Shown here: one piece after another, positions 52,447-60,716 of the stretch
Numbering within the stretch: position 1 is the stretch's first letter
How the letters are laid out: every line of letters begins with the position of its first letter
Assembly (NCBI RefSeq): GCF_027460265.1
Contig: NZ_JAPZBC010000001.1
Span: 62,001 to 126,000 of the forward strand
Origin: Streptomyces sp. WMMC940
GTDB lineage: Bacteria > Actinomycetota > Actinomycetes > Streptomycetales > Streptomycetaceae
Reading direction: 5' to 3'
Length of the DNA stretch: 64,000 nucleotides
Translations under genes and position numbers: made by a program
Notes under the pieces: generated by a model
Told to the model about the DNA's origin: nothing
Seen by the model: the letters and a program-made list of their open reading frames with translations, nothing else
Database searches by the model: none

Positions 52447-52767
52447 ATGTCCGTTGAAGGCAACTGGAACCTGTCCATCTCCACCCCCATCGGCAAGATC
52501 AAGGCCGTGGTGGAACTGCGCAGGCAGAAGGACGGCACCCTGACCGGCGTCGCTCACGGAACCGGCGAGGAGGTACCACTCAGCGACATCGCCCTCGACG
52601 GCGGCCGGCTCACCTGGAAGCAGGCCATCACCAAGCCCATGCGGCTCAACCTGGCCTTCGACGTGACCGTGGACGGCGACACGCTCAACGGCACCGCCAA
52701 GGCCGGTCGCCTCCCGGCCTCGATGGTCACCGGCGAGCGCCGGGCGGCCGTGGAGCACCAGGCGTGA
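52447..52767 (+). CDS. Small conserved-type protein of unknown function (106 aa)
   Basis: AAGGAG precedes the ATG at 52447. The 106-aa sequence is beta-rich (GNWNLSISTPIGKIKAVVEL, TLTGVAHGTGEEVPL, LAFDVTVDGDTLNGTAKAG), like a small lipocalin- or calycin-type barrel domain. No motif identifies the function. Its stop overlaps the next gene by GTGA. Confidence 0.75.
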   Translation: MSVEGNWNLSISTPIGKIKAVVELRRQKDGTLTGVAHGTGEEVPLSDIALDGGRLTWKQAITKPMRLNLAFDVTVDGDTLNGTAKAGRLPASMVTGERRAAVEHQA

Positions 52768-53231
52768 CCAAGATTCTGCTGTCCCTGCACGTCCTGGCCG
52801 CCATCCTGGCCGTCGGCCCCGTCGCCGTCGCTGCCAGCATGTTCCCCCGGACGCTGCGCCGTACGGCCAGCGACCGGGACGGCACCCGCACGACCCTGCA
52901 GACACTGCACCGCATTTGCAAGGTCTATGCCGGCATCGGCATCGCGGTCCCCATCTTCGGCCTCGCCACAGCCAGCAGCCTCGGTGTCCTCGGCGACGCC
53001 TGGCTGATCACCTCGATCGTGCTGACCGCAGCGGCCGTCGGCGTCCTGATCCTGCTGATCCTGCCCGGCCAGGACCGTGCCCTGACCGACACGGCGAGCC
53101 CGGCCGAAACGCCGTCGCCGGCGCACGAAACTGCGAGCCGTCTCGCCCTGGCCACCGGCATCTTCAACCTCCTCTGGGCGACTGTCACCGTCCTGATGAT
53201 CATCCGCCCCGGCTCGACCACAGGAGCGTGA
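52764..53231 (+). CDS. DUF2269-like integral membrane protein
   Basis: This 155-aa protein with a GTG start (GTGA overlap) has four TM helices (near residues 4-26, 53-75, 82-103 and 130-150) and the pattern LHVLAAILAVGPVAVAA...FPRTLRR typical of small DUF2269-type membrane proteins. Function unknown; it belongs to the DJ-1 gene set. Confidence 0.75.
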   Translation: MTKILLSLHVLAAILAVGPVAVAASMFPRTLRRTASDRDGTRTTLQTLHRICKVYAGIGIAVPIFGLATASSLGVLGDAWLITSIVLTAAAVGVLILLILPGQDRALTDTASPAETPSPAHETASRLALATGIFNLLWATVTVLMIIRPGSTTGA

Positions 53232-53233
53232 CC

Positions 53234-53512
53234 ATGCGTCCGCGTTCACCACGCCACCTGTGCATCGCAGCTCATGCCGAGCTGATCTCTCTGATCGTGA
53301 TGCTGGCCAACGTGTTCACCATCCATCTCAAGCCCATCTCGTCCGTGATGGGCCCCACACACGGCTGCGCGTACCTGTTCGTAGTGATCGCAACATGGCG
53401 CCTCAAGCCTGCCCCGGCCGTCAACATCGCGGCCCTCGTGCCGGGCGTCGGGGGGCTGCTCGCGCTGCGGCTGCTCGACCGCGGCGATGCGGCCGTAGGC
53501 CAGGAGATATAA
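53234..53512 (+). CDS. Small membrane protein, DUF3817-like
   Basis: This 92-aa protein starts at ATG 53234, two bases after the preceding stop. It has about three TM helices; the segment HAELISLIVMLANVF, then SSVMGPTHGCAYLFVVIATW, resembles DUF3817 proteins. It is the last gene of the four-gene plus-strand set. Confidence 0.7.
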   Translation: MRPRSPRHLCIAAHAELISLIVMLANVFTIHLKPISSVMGPTHGCAYLFVVIATWRLKPAPAVNIAALVPGVGGLLALRLLDRGDAAVGQEI

Positions 53513-53635
53513 TTGCGAGTTGAACATCTGTCGCTACAGTTCCTCACACGGCAGACCACGACTGCCGCGCTCACGCAGGACACCAGCACCGTTTCGGCGC
53601 TCTGCGCCAACAGCCCCGCTGTAATCACGATCATT

Positions 53636-54523
53636 GAGCCTTTTCCATCCTCACTCTGAGCTGGCCAGATGCAGGGCGAGGACGGCCCGGACGAGGCTGG
53701 TGACGCGGGTGGTCGAGCACCGGAGCCTGCGGAGGAGCCGCCAGGATTTGAGGGTGGCCATGGCCTGCTCGACGAGTGCGCGAATCTTCGCGTGGGACCG
53801 GTTGACGGCCTGCTGGCCGGTGGAAAGGGTTTCCCAGCGGCCCCAGTAGGGGGTTCGAACGTTCCCGCCGGCACCCCGATATGCCTTGTCCGCCCAGCAC
53901 TTGATGTCGGCTGCGGCAAGGGCGTCGACGATGCCGTGCTCGCGGGCCGCGCGGACATCGTGGACGGCGCCGGGCAGTGCCGGCGAGGCCCACAGCAGCC
54001 GGCCGAAGGGATCCGTGAGGACCTGCAGGTTCATCCCGTGTTTCTTGTGTTTCCCGGAGTAGAAGGGCCGGTCCGCGGCGATGCGGTCGGTCGGCAGGAG
54101 TGTGCCGTCGAGGATTACGAACGCCTTCGTCGACGCGACCCGGATCGCGTCGGCCAGGGTGGGCGCGAGGCCTGCCAGGAGTTCGACAGCCTCGGTGGCA
54201 TACCGATAGGCGGTCGTGGTTCCGATACCGAATCCGGCCGCGAGCTGGGCATACGTGTTTCCCATCCGCAGGTGGGCGAGTGCGAGCAGGCCTGGCGGCC
54301 GGGGTTCAGACGCCTCCAGCGGGAGCCGATCGCGCGACGGTGCTGCCGCAGACGGGCGGACAGGAAGCGCAGGGCAGAGCTGGACACGTCGACGCCCGAA
54401 GGGTAGACAAGCATGCGAAGCCTCTGGTGGAGACGGTTCTCTTGGTCGAAAACCCATCTACCAGGGGCTTCACCACGTTGTCACCCCAACTGGCTCGCTG
54501 TTGCCGCAAGTTGGAAAGGGCTC
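53636..54523 (-). mobile_element. IS5-family element, copy 2 (888 bp), with ATT target duplication
   Basis: The element is nearly identical to the interrupted copy at 19019-21253. Inverted ends are GAGCCTTTTCCATC and GAGCCCTTTCCAAC. A 3-bp duplication ATT flanks it (53633-53635 and 54524-54526). It is in the same orientation as copy 1, so the two are direct repeats bracketing about 32 kb that include the biosynthetic cluster. Confidence 0.93.
53651..54414 (-). pseudogene. IS5-family transposase with one-base deletion
   Basis: The protein would start at ATG 54414 (LVYPSGVDVSSSALRFL) but near 54290 one G of a GGG run present in copy 1 is missing, shifting the frame before LLALAHLRMGNTYAQ. The rest to the stop at 53651 is intact. 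A sequencing error in the homopolymer is an alternative. Confidence 0.85.
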
Positions 54524-54795
54524 ATTGTCTCGACGCGCCACGCCGACCATCCACGAGCTCGTTTGAAAGGCCTCACTTTGCTCTCCGCGATCGAGTGCAC
54601 TGCTGGGCGGCAGGGCAGGGGATATACGCGGGGAACTCCCACGTGACAACCAGGAGACCTCAGAGTGCTCCGAAGTCAGAGCTCCGGTACGCAGTGCCCG
54701 CCCAGGCCCATACTGCCGGGACCGTGGCGAGCGGTATGCGAATCACCGTCGACGAGGTCGAACGAGCCACGGCAGCCGGGTGGTGATCGGAGATG
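54524..54795. other. Region without recognisable gene
   Basis: Between the IS5 copy and the glycosyltransferase remnant I find no reading frame with recognisable motifs. It probably contains the former upstream flank of the disrupted locus. Confidence 0.35.
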
Positions 54796-55213
54796 TCACG
54801 CGCCGTCGATGATGTCGAGGACGGCGCGCACCGGTTCGGCTGCCTGGTAGTCCGCGCTCAATTCCCGTGCCCGGCGTCGGAACGCCGACTCGTCAAGCAC
54901 CCGCCGGACGGCCTGCCCAACCGCGGCGGCCTCCGGTCGGCCGGCGCGCAGGTCGACACCGACGCCGAAGTGGGCACCCCGGGCGCGGCCACCGCGGGCT
55001 TGTCTCGCTGCCGCCTGCCACGACGAGCGGCACGCCGTGGTGGAGAGCGAGCTGCACGCCGCCGTACCCACCGTTGGTGACCAGGACGTCGGCCAGCGGG
55101 AACAGCGCGGCGGAAGGGATGAAGGACTCGATGTACACGTTCGATGGCACGCGCAGGTCACCGCAGACGAGGGCGACGGCTCGCAGCGCAGCGGTGTCAG
55201 TAGCTTCCATGCC
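54796..55213 (-). pseudogene. C-terminal fragment of a macrolide-type (GT1) glycosyltransferase
   Basis: The minus strand reads VYIESFIPSAALFPLADVLV, TNGGYGGVQLALHHGVPLVV and, after a shift near 54985, FGVGVDLRAGRPEAAAVGQA to RAVLDIIDGA. This is the nucleotide-sugar-binding end of MGT/UGT-like glycosyltransferases, with the usual HGG motif replaced by NGG. The N-terminal half was lost where IS256 DNA begins at ~55220. Confidence 0.8.
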
Positions 55214-55229
55214 ACCCGGCTACCCCGCG

Positions 55230-55432
55230 CCGGGCACGCCGTATCGGCGGCACTCATCGCGATCACCGAGGGTCTGCGCGAGTCCACCGAGTCCTGGGCG
55301 GACCTGCTGCGCGACTGTCGGCGGCGCGGGATGCGCGACCCGATGCTGGTGGTCGGCGACGGTGCGATGGGCCTGTGGAGAACGCTGGCGGAGGTGTTTC
55401 CGCAGGCCAGGCACCAGAGGTGCTGGGTTCAC
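55230..55432 (+). pseudogene. Internal fragment of an IS256-family transposase
   Basis: The plus strand reads ITEGLRESTESWADLLRDCR, LVVGDGAMGLWRTLAEVFP and RHQRCWVH, the region of the second catalytic Asp and the C-x2-H block. It is a different subfamily from the intact IS256 element at 19.6-21.0 kb. Confidence 0.85.
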
Positions 55433-55487
55433 AGAAGCCGTAAAGAATCAAGGTGCTGCTTTACAGATACTGGCTCGTTGTCAGGGT

Positions 55488-57557
55488 ATGGCGGTTCCGG
55501 AGGAGATCTGTTCCCAACTTCAGGGCAGGTTCTCGGCGTTGTTGCCTCACCTGAACGAGCGGCAGCGGCGTCTGGCCCTGGCTACCGAGGCCCAGCTGAA
55601 CGGGCATGGCGGCATACGGACAGTGGCACGGATCGCCCAGGTCAGCGAGACGACCGTGCGTCGTGGGGTGTCGGAGCTGGAAGCGGGGACCGGGCCTCTG
55701 CCGGACGGCCGGGTGCGTGCACCTGGCGGAGGCCGCAAGCGGGCCGAAGCCAACGATCCCGTCCTGCTCAAGGCGTTGTTGGGGCTGGTCGAGCCGGACC
55801 AGCGGGGTGATCCGGAGTCTCCACTGCGGTGGACGACGAAGTCGCTGCGGAACCTGGCCGAAGAGCTGACCCGCCAGGGACACCCGGTGTCCGCGCCGAC
55901 GGTGAGCCGGCTGCTCAGGCAGGAGGGCTTCAGTCTGCAGGCGAACGTCAAGACCCTCGAGGGTGCCCAGCACCCCGACCGGGATGCCCAGTTCCGCTAC
56001 ATCAACAAGCAGGTCAAACAGCACCAGGGCGACGATGAGCCGGTGATCAGCGTGGACACCAAGAAGCGGGAGCGGATCGGACGGCTGCCCATGGCCGGCC
56101 GCGAGTGGCGCCCCAGGGGCGAGCCGGTCGAGGTGGAGGATCATCACTTCTTCTTCAGCGGCCCGGACGTTCAGCAGGCGATCCCGTACGGGATCGATGA
56201 CATCGCCCGCAACACCGGCTGGGTCAACGTCGGTGTCGACCACGACACGTCGGTCTTCGCGGTCGAGTCGATCCACCGCTGGTGGCGCTGTCGCGGCAGC
56301 CTGGACTACCCGAAGGCGTCACGGCTGCTGATCACATCAGACGCGGGCGGCTCCAACGGCTACCGCTATCGGGTCTGGAAGAGCGAACTGGCCGCCCTGG
56401 CAGCCGAAACCGGACTGACGATCACGGTGTGTCAGTTTCCTCCGGGCACAAGTAAATGGAACAAAATCGAGCACCGACTGTTCTCCCACATCACCCACAA
56501 CTGGCGCGGCAGGCCGCTGACCAGCCACGACGTCGTCATCGAAACAATCGCAGCCACCCGCACCCGGGCCGGTCTGCGCGTCGAGGCCCACCTCGATCCC
56601 GGCGACTACCCCACCGGCATCGCGATCAGCAAGGACCGCTTCGCCGCGCTGCCACTGGTCCGGCACGAAGTCCATGGCCAGTGGAACTACACCCTGCTGC
56701 CCGAATCCTCCGCGCCGCAGGCCCTGCCCGCCAGCGAGACGCGCGGCGTCGCCGACCGGCGCCGTGAACTTCTGGCCCGCCTGGCAGACCCTCGCCTGAC
56801 CGGCATGAGTAGTACGGAACCCGCTGACCAGTGCACCGAGTTGGCGCCGCTGCAGGCCGCCCGGTCCCAGGAACGCTACAGCGAGCAGCGAGGTGGACGG
56901 GCCCGGCGGGCCACCGGCAACCAGCGGGCCAAGCCGCTGTTCGACGACGCCGCCCGGGTGATGCTCACCCTCCTCTACCAGCGGCAGGTGTGCTCGATGC
57001 AGCTGCTGGGCGACATGCTGGAGGTGACCCCCACCTGCATCGGCCACCTCGTCGCCGAGACTCGCCGGGTCCTGGAGGACCACGGTCATCAGCCCGGTTA
57101 CGCCTCCAGCCGGTTCACCACGGCGGACGCGCTGATGGCCTTCCTCGACACCGACCAGACCCCGACGCGCACCCGAATCATGCAGGCCTGTCCCATCCAC
57201 GGCTTACCGGCATGTCCCGCGCAGAGCTCGATGAGCTCACTCGCCGTCTCACCCCACGCCAGGCCGCCCAGGCCGCCCAGGCCGAACGTGCCTCCTACCA
57301 GCGCCGGGGCGCCGATCGCCAGGCAGCCGCGGCGGCATCTTCCCTCAAAAGCTCGCCGACCGAGAACGCGTCGTGATCGCCATCCTCTACCTGCGGAAAC
57401 TGTGCACCCTGGACGTCCTTGCCGATGCGCTGGGGGACGTGAGCAGGTCCTCGATCGGGAACTTCGCCCGCGAGATCCGGCCCCTGCTGCTTTGACCAGG
57501 TCGTCGACCGAGTGGGTGGAGTCGCCGTGGACGTACGCCTCCATGACGACCGCGTAG
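55488..57557 (+). CDS. ISAzo13-family transposase, 3' end running into another fragment
   Basis: The start is taken at ATG 55488 (MAVPEEICSQLQGRFSALLP). The protein has an HTH region (GGIRTVARIAQVSETTVRRG), the first catalytic Asp in PVISVDTKKRERIG, the second in LLITSDAGGSNGYRYRVWK and the Glu in GTSKWNKIEHRLFSHITHNW, all typical of ISAzo13. A C-terminal ~150-residue part (LLYQRQVCSMQLLGDMLEVT) follows. Native sequence seems to end near 57195; the remaining ~120 codons are fortuitous reading through a second fragment. The N-terminal catalytic part looks intact. Confidence 0.82.
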   Translation: MAVPEEICSQLQGRFSALLPHLNERQRRLALATEAQLNGHGGIRTVARIAQVSETTVRRGVSELEAGTGPLPDGRVRAPGGGRKRAEANDPVLLKALLGLVEPDQRGDPESPLRWTTKSLRNLAEELTRQGHPVSAPTVSRLLRQEGFSLQANVKTLEGAQHPDRDAQFRYINKQVKQHQGDDEPVISVDTKKRERIGRLPMAGREWRPRGEPVEVEDHHFFFSGPDVQQAIPYGIDDIARNTGWVNVGVDHDTSVFAVESIHRWWRCRGSLDYPKASRLLITSDAGGSNGYRYRVWKSELAALAAETGLTITVCQFPPGTSKWNKIEHRLFSHITHNWRGRPLTSHDVVIETIAATRTRAGLRVEAHLDPGDYPTGIAISKDRFAALPLVRHEVHGQWNYTLLPESSAPQALPASETRGVADRRRELLARLADPRLTGMSSTEPADQCTELAPLQAARSQERYSEQRGGRARRATGNQRAKPLFDDAARVMLTLLYQRQVCSMQLLGDMLEVTPTCIGHLVAETRRVLEDHGHQPGYASSRFTTADALMAFLDTDQTPTRTRIMQACPIHGLPACPAQSSMSSLAVSPHARPPRPPRPNVPPTSAGAPIARQPRRHLPSKARRPRTRRDRHPLPAETVHPGRPCRCAGGREQVLDRELRPRDPAPAALTRSSTEWVESPWTYASMTTA
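57190..57493 (+). pseudogene. Fragment of a second ISAzo13-type transposase C terminus
   Basis: In other frames the plus strand reads GMSRAELDELTRRLTPRQAA and, after a shift near 57350, VIAILYLRKLCTLDVLADAL then SRSSIGNFAREIRPLL. It is parallel to the C-terminal part of the preceding transposase but diverged. It stops where truncated IS256 DNA begins at ~57495. Confidence 0.75.
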
Positions 57558-58019
57558 AGGGCCTGGTCGATCCGGCGCCGACGCTCGACCAGGCTCGGGA
57601 AGAAGCTCCCGGTCCGCAGTTTCGGGATCGCGAGCTCCAGGTCGCCGGCCTGCGTGGTCACGGTCTTCTCCCGGTGCCCGTTGCGCCAGGTGGTGCGGGT
57701 GCCGGTCCTCTCACCCCACTCCGCACCGATCCTGGCGGTGGCCTCGGCCTCGATCAGTTCCTGCAGCAGCCGCTCAGCGACCTCGCGGACGAGTTCAAGA
57801 CCATCTGCCGAACGTAGCGACTCAAGCAGGCGAAGTAGGTCATGCTGGGACAAGGCCACCGGGCACCCCCTTGGATCGAACTGGCAGTTCACCAAGGACA
57901 GTTGCACGATGGCCTGCCCCGTTCTCAGGGAGCGTTCACCGGCAGTCGAGGCACGCGAGGGCACGGAAACGGCGCACTTCCTAGCCAAGATCCGTTACAC
58001 CACTCCGTGGGACGCCATC
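57495..58019 (-). mobile_element. Truncated IS256-family element (N-terminal part of transposase and one end)
   Basis: The right end (58019) has the IS256-type terminal pattern seen in the intact element (TACACCACT, GGGAC and CCATC). The minus strand then encodes MALSQHDLLRLLESLRSADG to YVHGDSTHSVDDLVKA, a close relative of the intact IS256 transposase N terminus, and breaks off at ~57495. About 60% of the element is lost. Confidence 0.88.
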
Positions 58020-58021
58020 CA

Positions 58022-58189
58022 GCCCGTCCGGTTCTGGTAAAAGATCGCGTTCACGACCTCCCGCAGGTCGCAGGACCCGGGATCCCTGGTCGCCGACCGC
58101 GCCACCCGACCCTGCTTCCAGGCCGTGATCATTGGCTCGATCAACGCCCACTGCTCATCCGATAAGTCGCTCGGATGCGGTCTTCGATC
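58022..58189 (-). pseudogene. N-terminal fragment of an IS5-family transposase
   Basis: Starting at ATG 58189 the minus strand reads PSDLSDEQWALIEPMITAWK and LREVVNAIFYQNRTG, the DUF4096 start of IS5-type transposases, then ends at the IS256 terminus. The sequence suggests the IS256 element inserted into this gene. Confidence 0.85.
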
Positions 58190-58293
58190 CATACCCGCAT
58201 CCCGGCATGCACATGACCAACAGGCCGCCCGTGCGGCGATCAGTACCACGATCGAGCGATCACGAACCGGGGAAGATCGGACTTGACGTCCTC

Positions 58294-59241
58294 TCAGCTG
58301 TATCGCTCGATGAGCGCGTTGCCGATCAAGGTGAGGTGGTCCCGCACGCCAGGTGGGTCGGTCACTTCGAGCCATTCGACCAGTCCGGCGAGTTCGCCCG
58401 CGAGCGCGTGCTCGTTGTAGCCGCGGATCACGACCTCGATGCGGCCGTCGATCGTGGAACCTCCAACCTCGAGCCGGTCCCCGAGCCCCATTCGGAGCTT
58501 GCCGATCCCTTCGGGAGTGCACACGGCCTGGACTTCGAGGGGTGTTCGCTTTCGGTCGACTTCGTCGGCGACCTCCCTCCAGCTGTCAGCGAGGTCGAAC
58601 CCCTCGGGTCGGTGCACGGGATCGTCGGTCGGCTCGACGGATGACACGCGGTCGATCCGGAACGTCCGTCGACCGGCGTCAGTGTTGGCGACGAGGTACC
58701 ACGTCGGTCCTTTGGCGACGACGCCGAGCGGGTGGACGATCCGCTCGGTTCCGGAGCCGTCGCCGTCGACGTAGCCAAGCCGGATCTGGACGCCACGGAT
58801 CACCGCGTCTTGGACGTCGTCGAGGAACGGCGGGGTTGTGTGCTCGACCCGGCTCACACCCCATCGATGAGGATCCACCAGCATCGACGACGCTGCTGCC
58901 TGTGCTTGTACTCGGAAGGGCTCCGGCAAGGCTTGGACGAGCTTGCGCAGAGCGGCCTTCGCGGCCGGGTTCGCCGACGACGCCGGGCCGGCCACCAGGA
59001 ACAGTGCCCTGGCCTCCCGAGCAGTCAACCCGGTCAGGTCGGTGCGGGCACCGCCCACGAGGCGCCAGCCACCTCCTCGGCCCTGCGCGGAGTACACGGG
59101 GACCCCTGCCATGGCCAGAGCGTCGAGGTCACGGCGGGCGGTGCTCTCGGAGACCTCCAGCTCTCGGGCGACCTCCGCTGCTGTCACCAGCTCGCGCTGT
59201 TGCAGTAGGAGGAGGATGGCCACCAGCCGGTCTGCTCGCAT
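58294..59241 (-). CDS. HTH-WYL (DeoR-like) transcriptional regulator
   Basis: This 315-aa protein has an N-terminal HTH_11 (TAAEVARELEVSESTARRDL) and a WYL domain (residues ~140-210, PLGVVAKGPTWYLVANT with the W-Y-L triplet) plus WCX-type C terminus. WYL regulators respond to small effectors or nucleic acids. It is divergent from the epoxide-hydrolase-like gene, with a palindrome in between. Confidence 0.9.
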   Translation of the reverse strand: MRADRLVAILLLLQQRELVTAAEVARELEVSESTARRDLDALAMAGVPVYSAQGRGGGWRLVGGARTDLTGLTAREARALFLVAGPASSANPAAKAALRKLVQALPEPFRVQAQAAASSMLVDPHRWGVSRVEHTTPPFLDDVQDAVIRGVQIRLGYVDGDGSGTERIVHPLGVVAKGPTWYLVANTDAGRRTFRIDRVSSVEPTDDPVHRPEGFDLADSWREVADEVDRKRTPLEVQAVCTPEGIGKLRMGLGDRLEVGGSTIDGRIEVVIRGYNEHALAGELAGLVEWLEVTDPPGVRDHLTLIGNALIERYS

Positions 59242-59263
59242 GCCGACGAGACTTTCACATCAA

Positions 59264-59290
59264 ACCGATCAGGAGATGACCTGTTTCGGT
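59264..59290. promoter_or_regulatory. Candidate operator palindrome between WYL regulator and hydrolase
   Basis: ACCGATCAGG and CCTGTTTCGGT form an imperfect dyad around AGATGA, 23 bp upstream of the regulator start. Position in the divergent promoter region suggests autoregulation and control of the hydrolase gene. This is a pattern-based guess. Confidence 0.4.
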
Positions 59291-59424
59291 CGTGATGATG
59301 GCGACGTGACTCCAACAACGAGCCCCTCGACCGCGCCGACCCAAGGTCGATCAGGGGTCCGCAGCGCCATCTTCGGGGCTCCGCGGTCACCTTCCGTCAC
59401 CTAACCCGAACAGACAAAGAGGAC

Positions 59425-60375
59425 GTGCAAGTGTTCAACCCAAACGATTTCCCCAAGCCCACCCGAATTCCAGTCAACGGGGTGGAACTCGAAGTCTTCG
59501 AGGCCGGACGGCGAAGTTCAGAAAAGCCAATTGTCCTCTGTCACGGCTGGCCGGAGCACGCCTTTTCCTGGCGCCATCAGATGTCCGCCCTCGCCGCAGC
59601 CGGCTACCACGTCATCGTCCCAAACCAGCGGGGCTACGGCAATTCATCACGTCCCAGCGATGTCTCCGACTACGACGTCGAACATCTGTCGGGCGATCTC
59701 ATCGCACTTCTCGATCACTATGGGTACGAAGACGCCACCTTCGTAGGTCATGACTGGGGAGCATTTGTGGTGTGGGGACTGACTCTCCTGCATCCCAGCA
59801 GGGTGAACAAAGTGGTCGCGCTCAGCTTGCCCTATCTCGAGCGCGGAGAGCAACCGTGGCTGGAATTCATGGAGACCACGCTTGGTCAAGACTTCTACTT
59901 TGTCCACTTCAATCGACGGCCAGGCGTCGCGGACGCGGTGCTCGAAGAACACACGTTCCAGTTTCTTCGCAACATGTACCGGAAGAACGAACCGGCGAGC
60001 GAGCCTCAGCCAGGAATGGCGATGATCAACCTCGCCAGAGCAGGAACACCGCTCGGTGAGCCTCTCATGAGCGACAGCGAGCTGGCCGTCTTCGTCTCGG
60101 CCTTCGAATCAACAGGATTCACGGCGAGCATCAACTGGTACCGGAACCTTGACCGCAACTGGCACCTTCTGGCGGACGTGGACCCGATCATCCGACAGCC
60201 CGCACTCATGATCTATGGCGACAGGGATTTGGTCGCACGAGGTGAGAACCTGGCGGAGTTCGTGCCCAACGTGGAGGTGGTCAGCCTTGATTGCGGTCAC
60301 TGGATCCAGCAAGAGAAGCCGGAAGAAACGAACCAAGCGATTTTGACGTGGCTGGAACGGCAGGATGCCACCTGA
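59425..60375 (+). CDS. Alpha/beta hydrolase, epoxide-hydrolase type
   Basis: The GTG at 59425 is preceded by AAAGAGGA. The 316-aa protein has the oxyanion motif HGWPEHAFSWR (40-50), the nucleophile elbow FVGHDWGAFV with Asp110, and the catalytic His in DCGHWIQQEKPEE. An Asp nucleophile and HGWP identify the epoxide hydrolase/haloalkane dehalogenase group, more likely an epoxide hydrolase. Codon use is less GC-biased than in the neighbours, which hints at recent transfer. Confidence 0.9.
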   Translation: MQVFNPNDFPKPTRIPVNGVELEVFEAGRRSSEKPIVLCHGWPEHAFSWRHQMSALAAAGYHVIVPNQRGYGNSSRPSDVSDYDVEHLSGDLIALLDHYGYEDATFVGHDWGAFVVWGLTLLHPSRVNKVVALSLPYLERGEQPWLEFMETTLGQDFYFVHFNRRPGVADAVLEEHTFQFLRNMYRKNEPASEPQPGMAMINLARAGTPLGEPLMSDSELAVFVSAFESTGFTASINWYRNLDRNWHLLADVDPIIRQPALMIYGDRDLVARGENLAEFVPNVEVVSLDCGHWIQQEKPEETNQAILTWLERQDAT

Positions 60376-60652
60376 CCGCAGCGATATTGGACTGGTTGCC
60401 TTGTTCTACCTTGCCGCTGCGCTCGTGCTGTCCCAAGCAGGTCTTCTGGTCACCTGGGCCATTGGTTGGCGTCCTCGTGATCCAGGGGGGATCTATACCG
60501 GCAGCGAGGAGCACCGCAGAGCACGTGCATCAGTTGATGACGGCATGGCATTCGATCTCGGGTACTGGCGAACGATGAGCACAGCTGAACAAGCCGAGTT
60601 CGACGAACAGCAGTTGGCGTTCAACGACGCTGAGGTTGAAAGTGAGGGGTGA
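60365..60652 (+). CDS. Small membrane protein (95 aa)
   Basis: This frame overlaps the hydrolase end by 11 bp. It has one strong TM segment (residues ~9-32, LVALFYLAAALVLSQAGLLV) and a polar, acidic cytoplasmic tail (AEFDEQQLAFNDAEVESEG). No family is recognised. The overlap and direction suggest translational coupling with the hydrolase. Confidence 0.55.
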   Translation: MPPDRSDIGLVALFYLAAALVLSQAGLLVTWAIGWRPRDPGGIYTGSEEHRRARASVDDGMAFDLGYWRTMSTAEQAEFDEQQLAFNDAEVESEG

Positions 60653-60716
60653 CAGCGGGCGTTGGCATCGATTCGGGTCGTGCGCCGCGTCGTGCTGTCT
60701 GCGTACTCGTCTGAGT

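Noticed and set aside
54867..55487. Upstream extension of the ISAzo13 transposase frame by about 207 codons
   Set aside because: The extension crosses the glycosyltransferase remnant and an IS256 fragment and shows no homology; the ATG at 55488 begins the conserved protein.
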